Assembly (NCBI GenBank): GCA_011523705.1
Contig: WTGC01000228.1
Location: 18,645 to 82,644 of the forward strand
Origin: Chloroflexota bacterium
GTDB lineage: Bacteria > Chloroflexota > Anaerolineae > Aggregatilineales > Phototrophicaceae
DNA length: 64,000 nt
Direction of reading: 5' to 3'
Below are positions 52,186 through 60,589 of the stretch, one piece after another. Every line of letters begins with the position of its first letter. The first letter of the stretch is position 1. Both the position numbers and the translations under genes were made by a program. The notes below the pieces were generated by a model. The model was not told the DNA's origin and did no database searches. It saw nothing but the letters and a program-made list of their open reading frames with translations.

Positions 52186-53051
52186 TTACTCGCAGTGTTG
52201 GTCCCAACCGCCGACGCAACGATATGATTTGGAACATGGTCGCCTGGGTGGTTTTGATGATGTTGGCGCTGCCGGCATTTTGGATCATTCTCACCGCCTT
52301 TCGCCCGAATATTGAGATCAATACCTTTCCACCGGTGTGGATTCCGCGCCGGCTGACGCTGGAAGCCTACGCCAACATGTTTGGGCTGAATCCGGACGTG
52401 CAGCAGCGGGTCGCGGTGGAGGCCTATTTGCGCAACTCGTTGCTGGCCTCCGGGATTAGCACGATCATCGCCGTATCCTTGGGCACATTGGCCGGTTACG
52501 CTTTCGCGCGCTTCCGTTTTCGCTTTCATACGACGTTGTTTCTGGGCATTATGCTATCGCGCGCAGTGCCCGGCGTGGCGCTGAGCCTGCCGCTGTTTCT
52601 GCTCTTCAATCGCGTCGGCTTGACCAATAATGTCCTGGGCTTGGCTTTAGTATATGTGGCGGTCAATATCCCCTTCACCGCTTGGCTGATGGATGGCTTT
52701 TTTCGGCAGATTCCCACGGAATTGACCGAGTCAGCCTATATTGACGGCTGTGGTCATTGGTCAGCCTTTTGGCGCATTGAGCTGCCATTGTCGCTTCCAG
52801 GCTTGGCAACGGCTGCGATATTTGCTTTCTTGGCTGCTTGGAATGAATTTCAAATCGTCAGCGTGTTGGCGCGCAGCAATGCGGCGAAGACCTTTCCGCC
52901 TGGTTTATTTGCCTTCACCGAACAGTTCACGGTGGATTGGCGCGGAATGGCGGCGATGAGTGTGATCATGATGGCGCCGGCAGTTATCTTTGTGATTCTG
53001 GTTCAGCGCAACCTGGTCAGCGGATTGACTTTCGGAGCGGTGAAGGGCTGA
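52182..53051 (+). CDS. Sugar ABC permease, MalG-type
   Basis: Inner-membrane permease (289 aa). The first segment is WNMVAWVVLMMLALPAFWIILTAF. The coupling loop reads LTESAYIDGCGHWSAFWRIELPLSLPG, and the C-terminus is QRNLVSGLTFGAVKG, standard for the family. It overlaps the preceding permease by four bases and converges on the mutarotase-like gene 10 nt downstream. Confidence 0.92.
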   Translation: MITRSVGPNRRRNDMIWNMVAWVVLMMLALPAFWIILTAFRPNIEINTFPPVWIPRRLTLEAYANMFGLNPDVQQRVAVEAYLRNSLLASGISTIIAVSLGTLAGYAFARFRFRFHTTLFLGIMLSRAVPGVALSLPLFLLFNRVGLTNNVLGLALVYVAVNIPFTAWLMDGFFRQIPTELTESAYIDGCGHWSAFWRIELPLSLPGLATAAIFAFLAAWNEFQIVSVLARSNAAKTFPPGLFAFTEQFTVDWRGMAAMSVIMMAPAVIFVILVQRNLVSGLTFGAVKG

Positions 53052-53061
53052 GTCTCAGCGC

Positions 53062-53385
53062 TCAGTCGCAGTGGAAGACCTCTTCAATGGTGTGCCACCA
53101 TTCTCCCTCGGCGCGCTCATCGACCGGCTTCTGCATGGGCATGCAAAGTTCCCACCACTTCTGCGTAGTTTCGTCGGCCGCCATGGCCGCCATATCGGCG
53201 TCGAAATCGTCGCCGTGATACTCCATGTACGCGAAAAGCAAATCGCCGTAACGGTAAATGGAGTAATTGCGGATGTTGCATTCCTCGATCTTTTTCAGCA
53301 CGCCGGGCCAGACATCCGCGTGAAGGCGAATGTATTCCGCGGCATCTTCGGGCCGTAAGCCAATAACTTGTCCCAAGCGTTGCAT
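53062..53385 (-). CDS. L-rhamnose mutarotase-like protein
   Basis: Small ferredoxin-like-fold protein (107 aa) of the RhaM/DUF718 family, which interconverts the anomers of L-rhamnose or L-fucose. Conserved pattern: LRPEDAAEYIRLHADVWPGVLKKIEECNIRNYSIYRYGDLLFAYMEY in outline, then TQKWWELCMPMQ and EEVFHCD at the end. GGAGAG lies just upstream of the start. It is the last gene of a minus-strand set with a MaoC protein and a CoA-transferase. It is the best hint that the regulon handles a 6-deoxyhexose or similar aldose. Confidence 0.85.
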   Translation of the reverse strand: MQRLGQVIGLRPEDAAEYIRLHADVWPGVLKKIEECNIRNYSIYRYGDLLFAYMEYHGDDFDADMAAMAADETTQKWWELCMPMQKPVDERAEGEWWHTIEEVFHCD

Positions 53386-53395
53386 TATGTCTCTC

Positions 53396-53908
53396 CTAAT
53401 TGGTTGAATTCTTGAAGTTTTCCGGATGCCGGTATTTCACCGTTTGCAGATGCTCACAGTATAGCGCCAGCACGCCTTCGTTCTTGTAAACCTCGTAACT
53501 GACTTTGACCAAGCCCATCTCATCGTACTTCGGCTCTTTGCTCAAGTGTGTACGGACGGTGTAAATGGTGTCACCGATGAAGACCGGTTTGATGAAGCGG
53601 AGCCTGTCATAGCCGTAGCTAAAGGTGTGTACGTTGTTATGAGCCATCAAACCCAAGCCAATGCTGAAGACCATAGAGCCGGCGACGAGACGCTTGTCGA
53701 AAATGCCCTCGTCGCGGGCGAAGATCTCATCGGCGACGTAGGGGTGCATATCAAGCACGATGGCGTTGAAGATCATGCACTCGCCTTCGGAGAGCGTGCG
53801 GCGGATTGATTTGATCTTTGCGCCTAGCTCGAAGTCCTCGTACATCCAGGTTTCGGTATTGAATAGCGGCAAGTCTTTGTGCATTTCAACCGGTGTGTTT
53901 TCTGGCAT
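53396..53908 (-). CDS. MaoC-like hot-dog hydratase (first copy)
   Basis: MaoC/FAS1-type hot-dog protein (170 aa), probably an enoyl-CoA hydratase or related dehydratase. It has [58 protein letters not shown] and [11 protein letters not shown]. The [14 protein letters not shown] stretch is shared with the second MaoC gene at 58064, so the two are paralogues. GAGGAG is upstream of the ATG. It lies 10 nt after the CoA-transferase, suggesting action on a CoA thioester made by it. Confidence 0.85.
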   Translation of the reverse strand: MPENTPVEMHKDLPLFNTETWMYEDFELGAKIKSIRRTLSEGECMIFNAIVLDMHPYVADEIFARDEGIFDKRLVAGSMVFSIGLGLMAHNNVHTFSYGYDRLRFIKPVFIGDTIYTVRTHLSKEPKYDEMGLVKVSYEVYKNEGVLALYCEHLQTVKYRHPENFKNSTN

Positions 53909-53918
53909 GGGGATCTCC

Positions 53919-55067
53919 TCAACGTGAGATGGAAAATTCCGACATGATGCGCCGTGTGTCTTCGCCGATGCGGGGCGCGCCCTTGGCGCTCTTCAAGATT
54001 TCGCCGTCAATTCGAATGGGACAGCGGGTCGTATCCAGCTTGACCTTACTGTCGCGCGATACCTCTTGAATCATGTCGATCACCCGAAAACCTTCGTGCT
54101 GCAGCAAGCTTTCCCAAGTCAACACGTCTGCGCACCAGATATCCTGCGGCTCGAGGATATCCAACCACTGTTGCGTGGACTCGGTCATTAGGTGCTCAAC
54201 CAGGATCGCTTTAATCTCGTCGCGTTGGGTGAACCAGGTGGCGGAATCGGTAAAAGCCAAGAGCGGCGGGCAGCCCAGCAGGTCGCCCAGGACCGGTATC
54301 GAGCCCATCGCCAAAGCCAGAAAACCATCCGCCGTTTGATATATGCCATAGGGAGCAGCGAGATAGGCATGGGCATTGTTGATTGTGCTGCGTTGGGGAT
54401 GCTTGCCGCCATCGTTGAGATGCGTGGTGAGCACTTCAAATTGAAAGTCGAGGATAGATTCCAGCAAGCTGACCTGAACCAAACCGCCTTCCCCGGTGAT
54501 GCCGCGGCGCACAAGACAGGACAGAATGCCTTGCACCAGATGAGCGCCCGCGAAGAGATCGACCACTGCTAGACCGAAGGGCGTCGGCGGTCGGTCGGCA
54601 TCGCCATTGAGCCATACCAGACCCGAAATCGATTGCAGCAGCAAGTCTTGACCTGGCTTGTAAACCCACGGTCCTTCGTTCCCATAACCGGTGATTTCGC
54701 CATAGACGAGGCGCGGATTGATGGCGCGCACCGACTCATAATCCAAGCCCAGGCGCGCCATCACGCCAGGTCGGAAATTCTGAATGATTACGTCCGCCTG
54801 CTTGATCAGGTCTTTGACACGGTCGAGATCGACCGGGTCTTTCAAGTTTGCGGCGAAGCTCTCTTTGTTGCGATTGATGGAGTGGAAGAGGGTGCTCTCG
54901 CCATCAAGCTCCAACTCGGAGATGTAGAGTTGACGGCAAAGGTCGCCGCCGTCCGGCCGCTCGACCTTGATGACGCGCGCTCCCAAATCGGCAAGGCGCA
55001 AAGCAGCCGATGGTCCCGACAGAAAGATGCTGAAATCCAGTACAAGTAAACCTTCCAATGGTCGCAT
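53919..55067 (-). CDS. CaiB/BaiF-type (class III) CoA-transferase
   Basis: Class III CoA-transferase (382 aa). Motifs: [33 protein letters not shown] in outline, [26 protein letters not shown], and the catalytic aspartate D170 in [13 protein letters not shown]. The start is the ATG at 55067 with GAGAG upstream; an upstream ATG at 55142 would place coding sequence in the operator region. It moves CoA from one acid to another without ATP. Its promoter region, shared with the divergent amidohydrolase gene, carries an operator pair (55147-55179). The acid substrate is unknown. Confidence 0.9.
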   Translation of the reverse strand: MRPLEGLLVLDFSIFLSGPSAALRLADLGARVIKVERPDGGDLCRQLYISELELDGESTLFHSINRNKESFAANLKDPVDLDRVKDLIKQADVIIQNFRPGVMARLGLDYESVRAINPRLVYGEITGYGNEGPWVYKPGQDLLLQSISGLVWLNGDADRPPTPFGLAVVDLFAGAHLVQGILSCLVRRGITGEGGLVQVSLLESILDFQFEVLTTHLNDGGKHPQRSTINNAHAYLAAPYGIYQTADGFLALAMGSIPVLGDLLGCPPLLAFTDSATWFTQRDEIKAILVEHLMTESTQQWLDILEPQDIWCADVLTWESLLQHEGFRVIDMIQEVSRDSKVKLDTTRCPIRIDGEILKSAKGAPRIGEDTRRIMSEFSISR

Positions 55068-55146
55068 TTGCTCTCGTTTCTCCTGTACGGCTACGTCGAT
55101 GAAAGTCGAATGTAGGTGCTTGTGAACGCAGGCGGGATGCAATCCA

Positions 55147-55185
55147 TTTTGCTTGCAAAAACACTTTTTGTCCGTAAAATATAGT
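55147..55185. promoter_or_regulatory. Operator pair between divergent CoA-transferase and amidohydrolase genes
   Basis: TTTTGC-TT-GCAAAA (55147-55160, perfect) and TTTTGT-CC-GTAAAA (55166-55179, imperfect), centres 19 bp apart as at 49478 and 58598. A plus-strand -10 (TAAAAT 55175-55180 or TATAGT 55180-55185) overlaps the second site. Confidence 0.75.
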
Positions 55186-55246
55186 CAGCAAAGTCAAATC
55201 TGTCAAATGGTCGGGCGGACGCGAACAAAGGCGTTTGGAGGTACAA

Positions 55247-56092
55247 ATGGTTAAAGTTGATACGCATCAGCACTTTTGGAATCTGGATGAAGTGGCATAT
55301 CCCTGGCTCGTGCCTGCCTACGGTCCCATTTATCGGACATTCACCGCTGATGAGCTGGCGCCGCAGCTGGCGGCCTCCGGCGTGAACAAGACGGTAATCG
55401 TGCAGGCGATGGATTCTTATGCCGATACCGACTCGATGCTGGCCATCGCGGATGCCTACGATTGGGTAGCTGGTGTGGTCGGTTGGGTTCCGCTGCACGA
55501 CCCGGACGAAACCGCCAAAAAGCTCGATGAATATGGCCAGAACGCCTATTTCAAAGGCATGCGACATCTGATTCACGAAGAGACGAACCCGGACTGGGTC
55601 CTGCAGAAGCAGGTGATTGAAGGCTTGCAAATCCTGGCTGATCGCGGCTTGACATTCGATGTAGTAGCCGTATTTCCGAACCACCTCAAGCATGTGCCGA
55701 CATTGGCGGAGAAAGTGCCGAATTTGAAGATGGTGATCGATCATCTGGCGAAACCGCCGCTGGGCGACGAAGATCGCGGGGTCTGGCGCGAGCAGTTAGC
55801 GGCGGCCGCCGAAAGTCCCAATGTCTTCGCCAAAGTGTCGGGTTTGAACACGGTGACGCCGGACTTCGAAAACTGGACCTATGAAGACATCATGCCGCTG
55901 GTTGATGATGCTATTGAGCAGTTTGGCGCCGACCGCTTGATGTTCGGCAGCGATTGGCCCGTTGCCGTGCTCGCCGGTGATTACGCCAAGGTATGGGACG
56001 AGACGAACAAATGCTTGGATGGCTTGTCTCCGGATGAGCGAGACGCGATACTCGGCGGGACGGGCAATCGATTCTACAGGCTGGGTCTCTAA
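55247..56092 (+). CDS. Amidohydrolase-2 family lactonase-like protein
   Basis: TIM-barrel amidohydrolase (281 aa) of the COG3618 group, which includes L-fuconolactonase and L-rhamnono-lactonase. The N-terminal metal motif is VDTHQHFWNLDEVAYPWL (H7, H9). Later motifs are DHLAKPP, AKVSGLNT and MFGSDWPVAVLAGDY (metal-site Asp). GGAGG lies six bases upstream of the ATG at 55247. It is transcribed away from the CoA-transferase gene, from a region with the 19-bp-spaced operator pair. With the mutarotase and the Gfo/Idh dehydrogenase it would open the lactone formed by oxidation of a deoxy sugar. Confidence 0.85.
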   Translation: MVKVDTHQHFWNLDEVAYPWLVPAYGPIYRTFTADELAPQLAASGVNKTVIVQAMDSYADTDSMLAIADAYDWVAGVVGWVPLHDPDETAKKLDEYGQNAYFKGMRHLIHEETNPDWVLQKQVIEGLQILADRGLTFDVVAVFPNHLKHVPTLAEKVPNLKMVIDHLAKPPLGDEDRGVWREQLAAAAESPNVFAKVSGLNTVTPDFENWTYEDIMPLVDDAIEQFGADRLMFGSDWPVAVLAGDYAKVWDETNKCLDGLSPDERDAILGGTGNRFYRLGL

Positions 56093-56101
56093 GGGGTCGG
56101 T

Positions 56102-57181
56102 TTAGATGGCCGGCAGGGGCGTTCCGCCGCGCTCGCTGGAGTCGTAAGCGGCTTCCACCGTCGCCATCGTCAGGATGGAGTCATCTACGGAAGTCGGCAG
56201 CGTTGCGCTCTCGCCGGTGGCAAAGCGCATCAGACTGGCCATGGTGCCGATGAAGGCTTCGGGGAACCATGATCCATTGATGTCGACCGTCTGCCAGCTC
56301 GCGTCTTCGTTATCAAGCAGGATATATTCAAAGCGATCGGGCGCGCCGTGGGGATAATTCATGTTGAGTCCCGCGCGAATCTGAATCGCGCCTTTGCTGC
56401 CTTCAAACTTCACGTATGACTGCTGCTTTTCGGTACCGTATGCGTGACTGTGATTGGTCATCACGTTGACGCGCGGATTCTCCCCGTAGTCCATAATGAT
56501 CATTGAACGCGCCCCACCGCGCAGGTCCGGCGCGCTGGGATGGCTCAAGGTCTTGGCGTAGACGCTTTGGGCCGAGCCACAAAAGGAACGGACGAGATCG
56601 ACATAGTGAATGCTGTGATATAGAATCTCGCAGCGGGGCAAGGGGAACAGAAAGGGCCACAGGTGCCAGGGCGTATTGCACTGCACGCGGAATTCCATAT
56701 CGTACAACTCGCCGATCAGGCCCCGCTCGATCATGTCGCGAGCCGCTATGATGAAAGGCGCGAAACGCAACTGGAAATTGATCGCTGCCACTAGCTCTCG
56801 CTCTCGGCAGATGGTCAAGATTTGACGGGCTTCGGCCAGGTCTTCGCCCATCGGCTTCTGAATGAGCACGGCGCGCCCGCGCGGAATCTCACGCAGGATA
56901 TCGGCGATGGCGCTTCCCGGTACGGCAATATCAAATACAGCGTCCGCCGGCGCCGATTCTACGGTATGTGAAAGCGAATCATAGAGCCGAGGAATATCGA
57001 ACTTGTCTCGCATCATGGCGGCGCGCTCGGCATTGATATCGAAGCCGCCAACCACATTAAAGCGGGCAATCCTGTAAGCTGGAAAGTGGGCGTCATGGAC
57101 GATCCCGCCCAAGCCAATGCTAACGATTGGTGGAGGATTGGTTGGCAGAATCGCCGTCTGGCGAAGCTCAAATTCTGGCAT
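56102..57181 (-). CDS. Gfo/Idh/MocA family oxidoreductase
   Basis: NAD(P)-dependent oxidoreductase (359 aa). Rossmann start IVSIGLGGIVHDAHFPAY; catalytic motif VLIQKPMGED (QKP in place of the usual EKP, lysine kept). The C-terminal domain has CEILYHSIHYVDLVRSF with a likely catalytic His. The ATG at 57181 has AGAGG upstream and overlaps the end of the IclR gene by 14 nt. It is probably the sugar dehydrogenase step of the regulon, producing a lactone for the amidohydrolase (inference). Confidence 0.85.
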   Translation of the reverse strand: MPEFELRQTAILPTNPPPIVSIGLGGIVHDAHFPAYRIARFNVVGGFDINAERAAMMRDKFDIPRLYDSLSHTVESAPADAVFDIAVPGSAIADILREIPRGRAVLIQKPMGEDLAEARQILTICRERELVAAINFQLRFAPFIIAARDMIERGLIGELYDMEFRVQCNTPWHLWPFLFPLPRCEILYHSIHYVDLVRSFCGSAQSVYAKTLSHPSAPDLRGGARSMIIMDYGENPRVNVMTNHSHAYGTEKQQSYVKFEGSKGAIQIRAGLNMNYPHGAPDRFEYILLDNEDASWQTVDINGSWFPEAFIGTMASLMRFATGESATLPTSVDDSILTMATVEAAYDSSERGGTPLPAI

Positions 57182-58019
57182 GGGGATGTACCTCTGTATG
57201 ATCGATTGCGGGTTCCGGGATGACCGGTATCGGGAGCCTGACGTAGTCAGAAAGGCCCGCGCGTTTGTTGATTTGACGGGCGCATTGAAGCAAAGCCGCG
57301 ACAATTTCTTTCGAATCGATTCTTTTCCGACTCGCGGTGAGTTGGGTAACGGCTAAGGCGGCTGTTGCCCCGACGCTGGGATTGCCAATGAGAACGGCGG
57401 TATCCTGCAATCCAATGAATGATTCGTCTACCGCTGTCGAAACGCCTGTTCGACGGATCGCCTCAATGCGATCCCAGAAGCAATTGCGTTCCCCGTCCAA
57501 CAGTTGCTGATAGTCCGCATCTTCTTCCAGAATCGTGCTGAGGCTGATGTCATCCATCGCCGCGAGCAGCAGGCGACCGGAAACGGTGGAAACGAGCGGG
57601 AAGGAAGTGCCAACGGATATGGAGATTTGCACTTTTTCCGGACTGTCCGCCTGCCCGACCACCAGCAGCTGGCCTTGTTGCACGATGCTGATATGGCAAG
57701 ACTCGCGAATGGAGCGGGCAAGTTCTTGTATTGGCAGATTTGCGACGTGCAGAAGATGTTTCATTGGCGAATGACGATTCGCCATTTCGAACAGTTTGAG
57801 CGTGAGGCTGTACTTTCCGTGGATCTCATCCTTGATGACGTAGCCGCCTTCAACCAGGCAGTTCATGGTGCGGAAGAGTTGGCTGGCGCTGTTGGCCGTC
57901 ATCTCAGAGATTTGCGATAGCGAGAGCGGTTCCGAGGCGCGCGCCAGCAGTTCAAGTACAGCCAGACCTTTTTCCAAAGCCGGAACGCTGTAATTTGGCG
58001 GGCTTTTCATATCAGCCAT
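57168..58019 (-). CDS. IclR family transcriptional regulator
   Basis: Regulator (283 aa). The N-terminal winged helix is visible: SVPALEKGLAVLELLARASEPLSLSQISE with recognition helix NSASQLFRTMNCLVEGGYV. The effector domain includes GRLLLAAMDD, RRTGVSTAVDESFIGLQDTAVLI and ALAVTQLTASRKR. It is cotranscribed with the Gfo/Idh gene and probably with the MaoC gene upstream, whose promoter region carries the TTTTGC-N2-GCAAAA pair. It is the only regulator gene in this part of the window, so it is the likely binder of the three operator pairs. Confidence 0.9.
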   Translation of the reverse strand: MADMKSPPNYSVPALEKGLAVLELLARASEPLSLSQISEMTANSASQLFRTMNCLVEGGYVIKDEIHGKYSLTLKLFEMANRHSPMKHLLHVANLPIQELARSIRESCHISIVQQGQLLVVGQADSPEKVQISISVGTSFPLVSTVSGRLLLAAMDDISLSTILEEDADYQQLLDGERNCFWDRIEAIRRTGVSTAVDESFIGLQDTAVLIGNPSVGATAALAVTQLTASRKRIDSKEIVAALLQCARQINKRAGLSDYVRLPIPVIPEPAIDHTEVHPHARI

Positions 58020-58063
58020 GGCGACTCTCTCTGTGATTGGCTGCGGGAACGTGTCTGGTCAAG

Positions 58064-58528
58064 CTAGTCTGCGGGCGCGAGTTCCTTGCGCTGCACGAGA
58101 TACAGGTGTTGGCAGGCGAGCACGATCTTCTCATGCTGATTGAAGATCTCGACTTGTTCAATCACATAACCGTGGTCGGGTCGCCTAGGATAATCGCGTT
58201 TCTCGCTTATAGTCGCTTTGACCGTGATGGTATCGCCGATGAACACCGGGCGGATGAAACGAATACGGTCGTAGCCATAGGAAAAGGCGACAGGATTGAT
58301 CTCGTTTGCGGTCATGCCGATGCCAATGCTTAAGATCAGGGTGCCGTGGGCAATGCGCTCTTTGAACTCCTGTGTTTTGACCCACTCGGCGTCCATGTGG
58401 TGGGGGAAGAAGTCGCCCGTTTGGCCCGCATGCAGTACGATATCGGCTTCGGTGATCGTTCGGCCGAATGTCTCGCGGCTTGAGCCGATCTCATAGTCTT
58501 CAAAATAGGTCGTCTTAATCATGGACAC
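58064..58528 (-). CDS. MaoC-like hot-dog hydratase (second copy)
   Basis: MaoC-type protein (154 aa): [32 protein letters not shown], then [36 protein letters not shown] and [13 protein letters not shown]. The D-x-x-x-x-H catalytic pattern of R-hydratases is plausible at [19 protein letters not shown]. It is a paralogue of the protein at 53396. First gene of the minus-strand unit MaoC-IclR-Gfo/Idh. Confidence 0.85.
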   Translation of the reverse strand: MSMIKTTYFEDYEIGSSRETFGRTITEADIVLHAGQTGDFFPHHMDAEWVKTQEFKERIAHGTLILSIGIGMTANEINPVAFSYGYDRIRFIRPVFIGDTITVKATISEKRDYPRRPDHGYVIEQVEIFNQHEKIVLACQHLYLVQRKELAPAD

Positions 58529-58597
58529 ATCCTGCAGAAGAACTCGGTAGGGCAGTCTGATCGGGTTAAGTTGACAAGCGCAATGTCTATCACTATA

Positions 58598-58630
58598 TTT
58601 TGCAGATAAAACTCAATTTCGCAAGCAAAA
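58598..58630. promoter_or_regulatory. Operator pair between divergent MaoC and SBP-like genes
   Basis: TTTTGC-AG-ATAAAA (58598-58611) and TTTCGC-AA-GCAAAA (58617-58630), each one mismatch from the perfect palindrome, centres 19 bp apart. It lies in the 150-nt region between the MaoC-IclR-Gfo/Idh unit and the divergent SBP-like gene, so it would also autoregulate iclR. Confidence 0.75.
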
Positions 58631-58678
58631 TGGCAAGGTGTGCATCATATCTATTGTGGTGAACCACGGGAGACAGCC

Positions 58679-59833
58679 ATGGATGCAAAAGTCCACTTAC
58701 GCGGCATTACCTGGAATCATTCGCGCGGTTTCGTCTCAGTCGTGGCGACGGCGCAGCGATTCAGCGAGGTACATCCGGAGGTCGAAATAACCTGGGAGAA
58801 GCGCTCGCTGCAGGAATTTGCCGATGCGCCGATTCAGGGCTTGGCCGAGAAATATGACCTGCTGGTGATCGATCACCCCTGGGCTGGTTATGCCGCGCAC
58901 AGTCGAGTGCTGCTGCCGCTTCAAGAGCTCATCCCGGCGGATTTCATGCGTGATCAAGCGGAGAATTCAGTCGGCCATTCGCATGCGAGTTACATCTTCA
59001 ATGGCGGGCAATGCGCGCTGGCGATCGACGCGGCGACGCCGGTCGCATCTTGTCGGCCCGATCTGCTGGAACGATATGGGCTGGAATCTCCGCAGACTTG
59101 GAGCGATCTTCTGTCACTGGCGCGACAAGGGCGGGTCATCATGCCCGGCATTCCGATCGACACCTTGATGAACTTTTACATGCTTTGCGCGACACAGGGT
59201 GAAGCGCCATTTGTGAATGATGAGTGGGCGGTTTCGGACGATATGTGCCTGAGGGCGCTTGAGCAATTGCGGGAACTGGCGAGCTTGTGTCCCGAGGAGA
59301 TCTTCAGTTGGAATCCGATTGCGATTTACGAGGCGTTGTCGCGCCGTGATGACTTCGTCTATTGTCCATTCGCTTACGGCTATTCGAATTACTCCCGCGC
59401 CGGATACTCAGAAAATGTGCTGATATTCGATGACATGGTGGAGATTGAAGGACACGGGCGCTGCCGGACGACTCTGGGAGGCACAGGCTTGGCGATATCA
59501 AGCGGCTGCCAGGCGCCTGAGGTCGCGAGGGATTACGCGATTTTCACAGCAAGCCCGGAAGTACAGCGCACCGTTTTCTTTGACAATGGCGGACAGCCGG
59601 GGCATCGGGGCGCGTGGTTGGATCGAGAGGTGAATCGTCGGTCGAGTAGTTACTTTCGCAATACGTTGCCGGCCCTGGACCGGGCGTATCTGCGCCCTCG
59701 TTTCCCCGGTTATCTGCACTTTCAGGATCACGCTGGCTCGCCGATTCGTCAGTACTGCATGGCGGGTGGCAACGGGCGTCAAGTACTGGCGGAGCTGAAG
59801 CGCTTGTTTGAAGAAGCCAAAGGAATCTATTGA
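58679..59833 (+). CDS. Substrate-binding-protein-like protein without signal peptide
   Basis: A 384-residue protein with the fold signatures of SBP_bac_1 receptors (FSEVHPEVEITWEKRSLQEFADAP in outline, YDLLVIDHPWAGYAAHS, LPLQELIP, ESPQTWSDLLSLARQG, LGGTGLAISSGCQAPEVARDYAIF). It begins MDAKVHLRGITWNHSRGF with no hydrophobic leader. The ATG at 58679 has GGGAG upstream; the 13 upstream codons (from 58640) add no signal either. It is therefore probably cytoplasmic. It is divergent from MaoC under a shared operator pair, and I recall similar signal-less proteins beside MaoC and CoA-transferase genes in other bacteria (not verified). It might be a ligand sensor or chaperone for the pathway. Confidence 0.8.
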   Translation: MDAKVHLRGITWNHSRGFVSVVATAQRFSEVHPEVEITWEKRSLQEFADAPIQGLAEKYDLLVIDHPWAGYAAHSRVLLPLQELIPADFMRDQAENSVGHSHASYIFNGGQCALAIDAATPVASCRPDLLERYGLESPQTWSDLLSLARQGRVIMPGIPIDTLMNFYMLCATQGEAPFVNDEWAVSDDMCLRALEQLRELASLCPEEIFSWNPIAIYEALSRRDDFVYCPFAYGYSNYSRAGYSENVLIFDDMVEIEGHGRCRTTLGGTGLAISSGCQAPEVARDYAIFTASPEVQRTVFFDNGGQPGHRGAWLDREVNRRSSSYFRNTLPALDRAYLRPRFPGYLHFQDHAGSPIRQYCMAGGNGRQVLAELKRLFEEAKGIY

Positions 59834-60135
59834 GTACTGGCAGCCGTCCTGTCAATCGACTTGTTCTTCACGTGGCTCAATGGCGCCAATTTTCCAGTTA
59901 GTGGACTGCTGCTATTCTCCGGTGAGAAGCGCTTTTCCGCATTGTTTAGACGTATCAGCGGTGTCGAACCATCTGCTGCGAGTTGGTAGGGGCACTGCCT
60001 GCCCACAAACCACTCGGCCAATAGAACGCACTGAGTAATATCATCGTGTTCCCCGCTAAAGTCTCCATTGCTATCCCAGTCGACTGTCCGATGAAAGGAT
60101 GGTCGTAAACGAAAGAATTTTCGAACGAGTACACG
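59834..60135. other. Non-coding or remnant region
   Basis: A minus-strand frame (59827 to about 60100) gives a protein-like stretch (DWDSNGDFSGEHDDITQC, then VLLAEWFVGRQCPYQLAADG), but it has no clear start and no family I recognise. It may be a gene remnant. No terminator was seen for the SBP-like gene. Confidence 0.3.
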
Positions 60136-60366
60136 TCATACTCTCAGCCGAACCTCAGATTTGTAGGCAAGTTCAGCAGAATCGTCAGGGGAAAGGCCGA
60201 AGTTGGGCTTAGCCACGCCAAAGAAGACCGGGCGGTCATAGACTTCCAACATATTGCGCAAGCCTTGAATGCCAAATTTAGGACCCTCAAAGTGCTGTAA
60301 GAATCTCGCTGGGAACTCAATCCCCATCAGCTTGATCGCGGCGATGCCCGGGGAGGAAAAAGCGTC
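60136..60366 (-). pseudogene. RuBisCO-like protein fragment
   Basis: About 76 codons that match the junction between the N-terminal domain and the barrel of the RuBisCO superfamily: PGIAAIKLMGIEFPARFLQHFEGPKFG in outline, then GLRNMLEVYDRPVFFGVAKPNFGLSPDDSAELAY. After AELAY the similarity stops (KSEVRLRV, stop), and upstream a TAA closes the frame at 60369-60367. The catalytic lysine and metal-binding parts are missing. This is a decayed piece of a form IV (RuBisCO-like) gene of the sugar-acid or thio-sugar type, not a functional enzyme. Confidence 0.65.
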
Positions 60367-60589
60367 TTAAGCGAGAGCCAACTTAGGGAAACTGACGTTA
60401 AAGGAACTGGATATGTACATCAATGATCCAGCCTTTGCAGATGCAGTCTCCGCAGAGTAGCGCACTTTAATGGAAACATAGCTACTTCGGAGAAAGAATT
60501 TAAGAACGGGATCAACCGGTCATATGCGGAAAACAGATGATCAAGGGCCGCATATTATTCTATATCCCGAACTTCTATGCGAGGATCCT
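60367..60589. other. Non-coding or remnant region
   Basis: A short plus-strand frame ending at 60460 (LTLKELDMYINDPAFADAV then SAE) looks like the C-terminal tail of a lost gene. Nothing else is recognised. This and 59834-60366 form a decayed patch between the IclR regulon and the flavoprotein. Confidence 0.3.
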
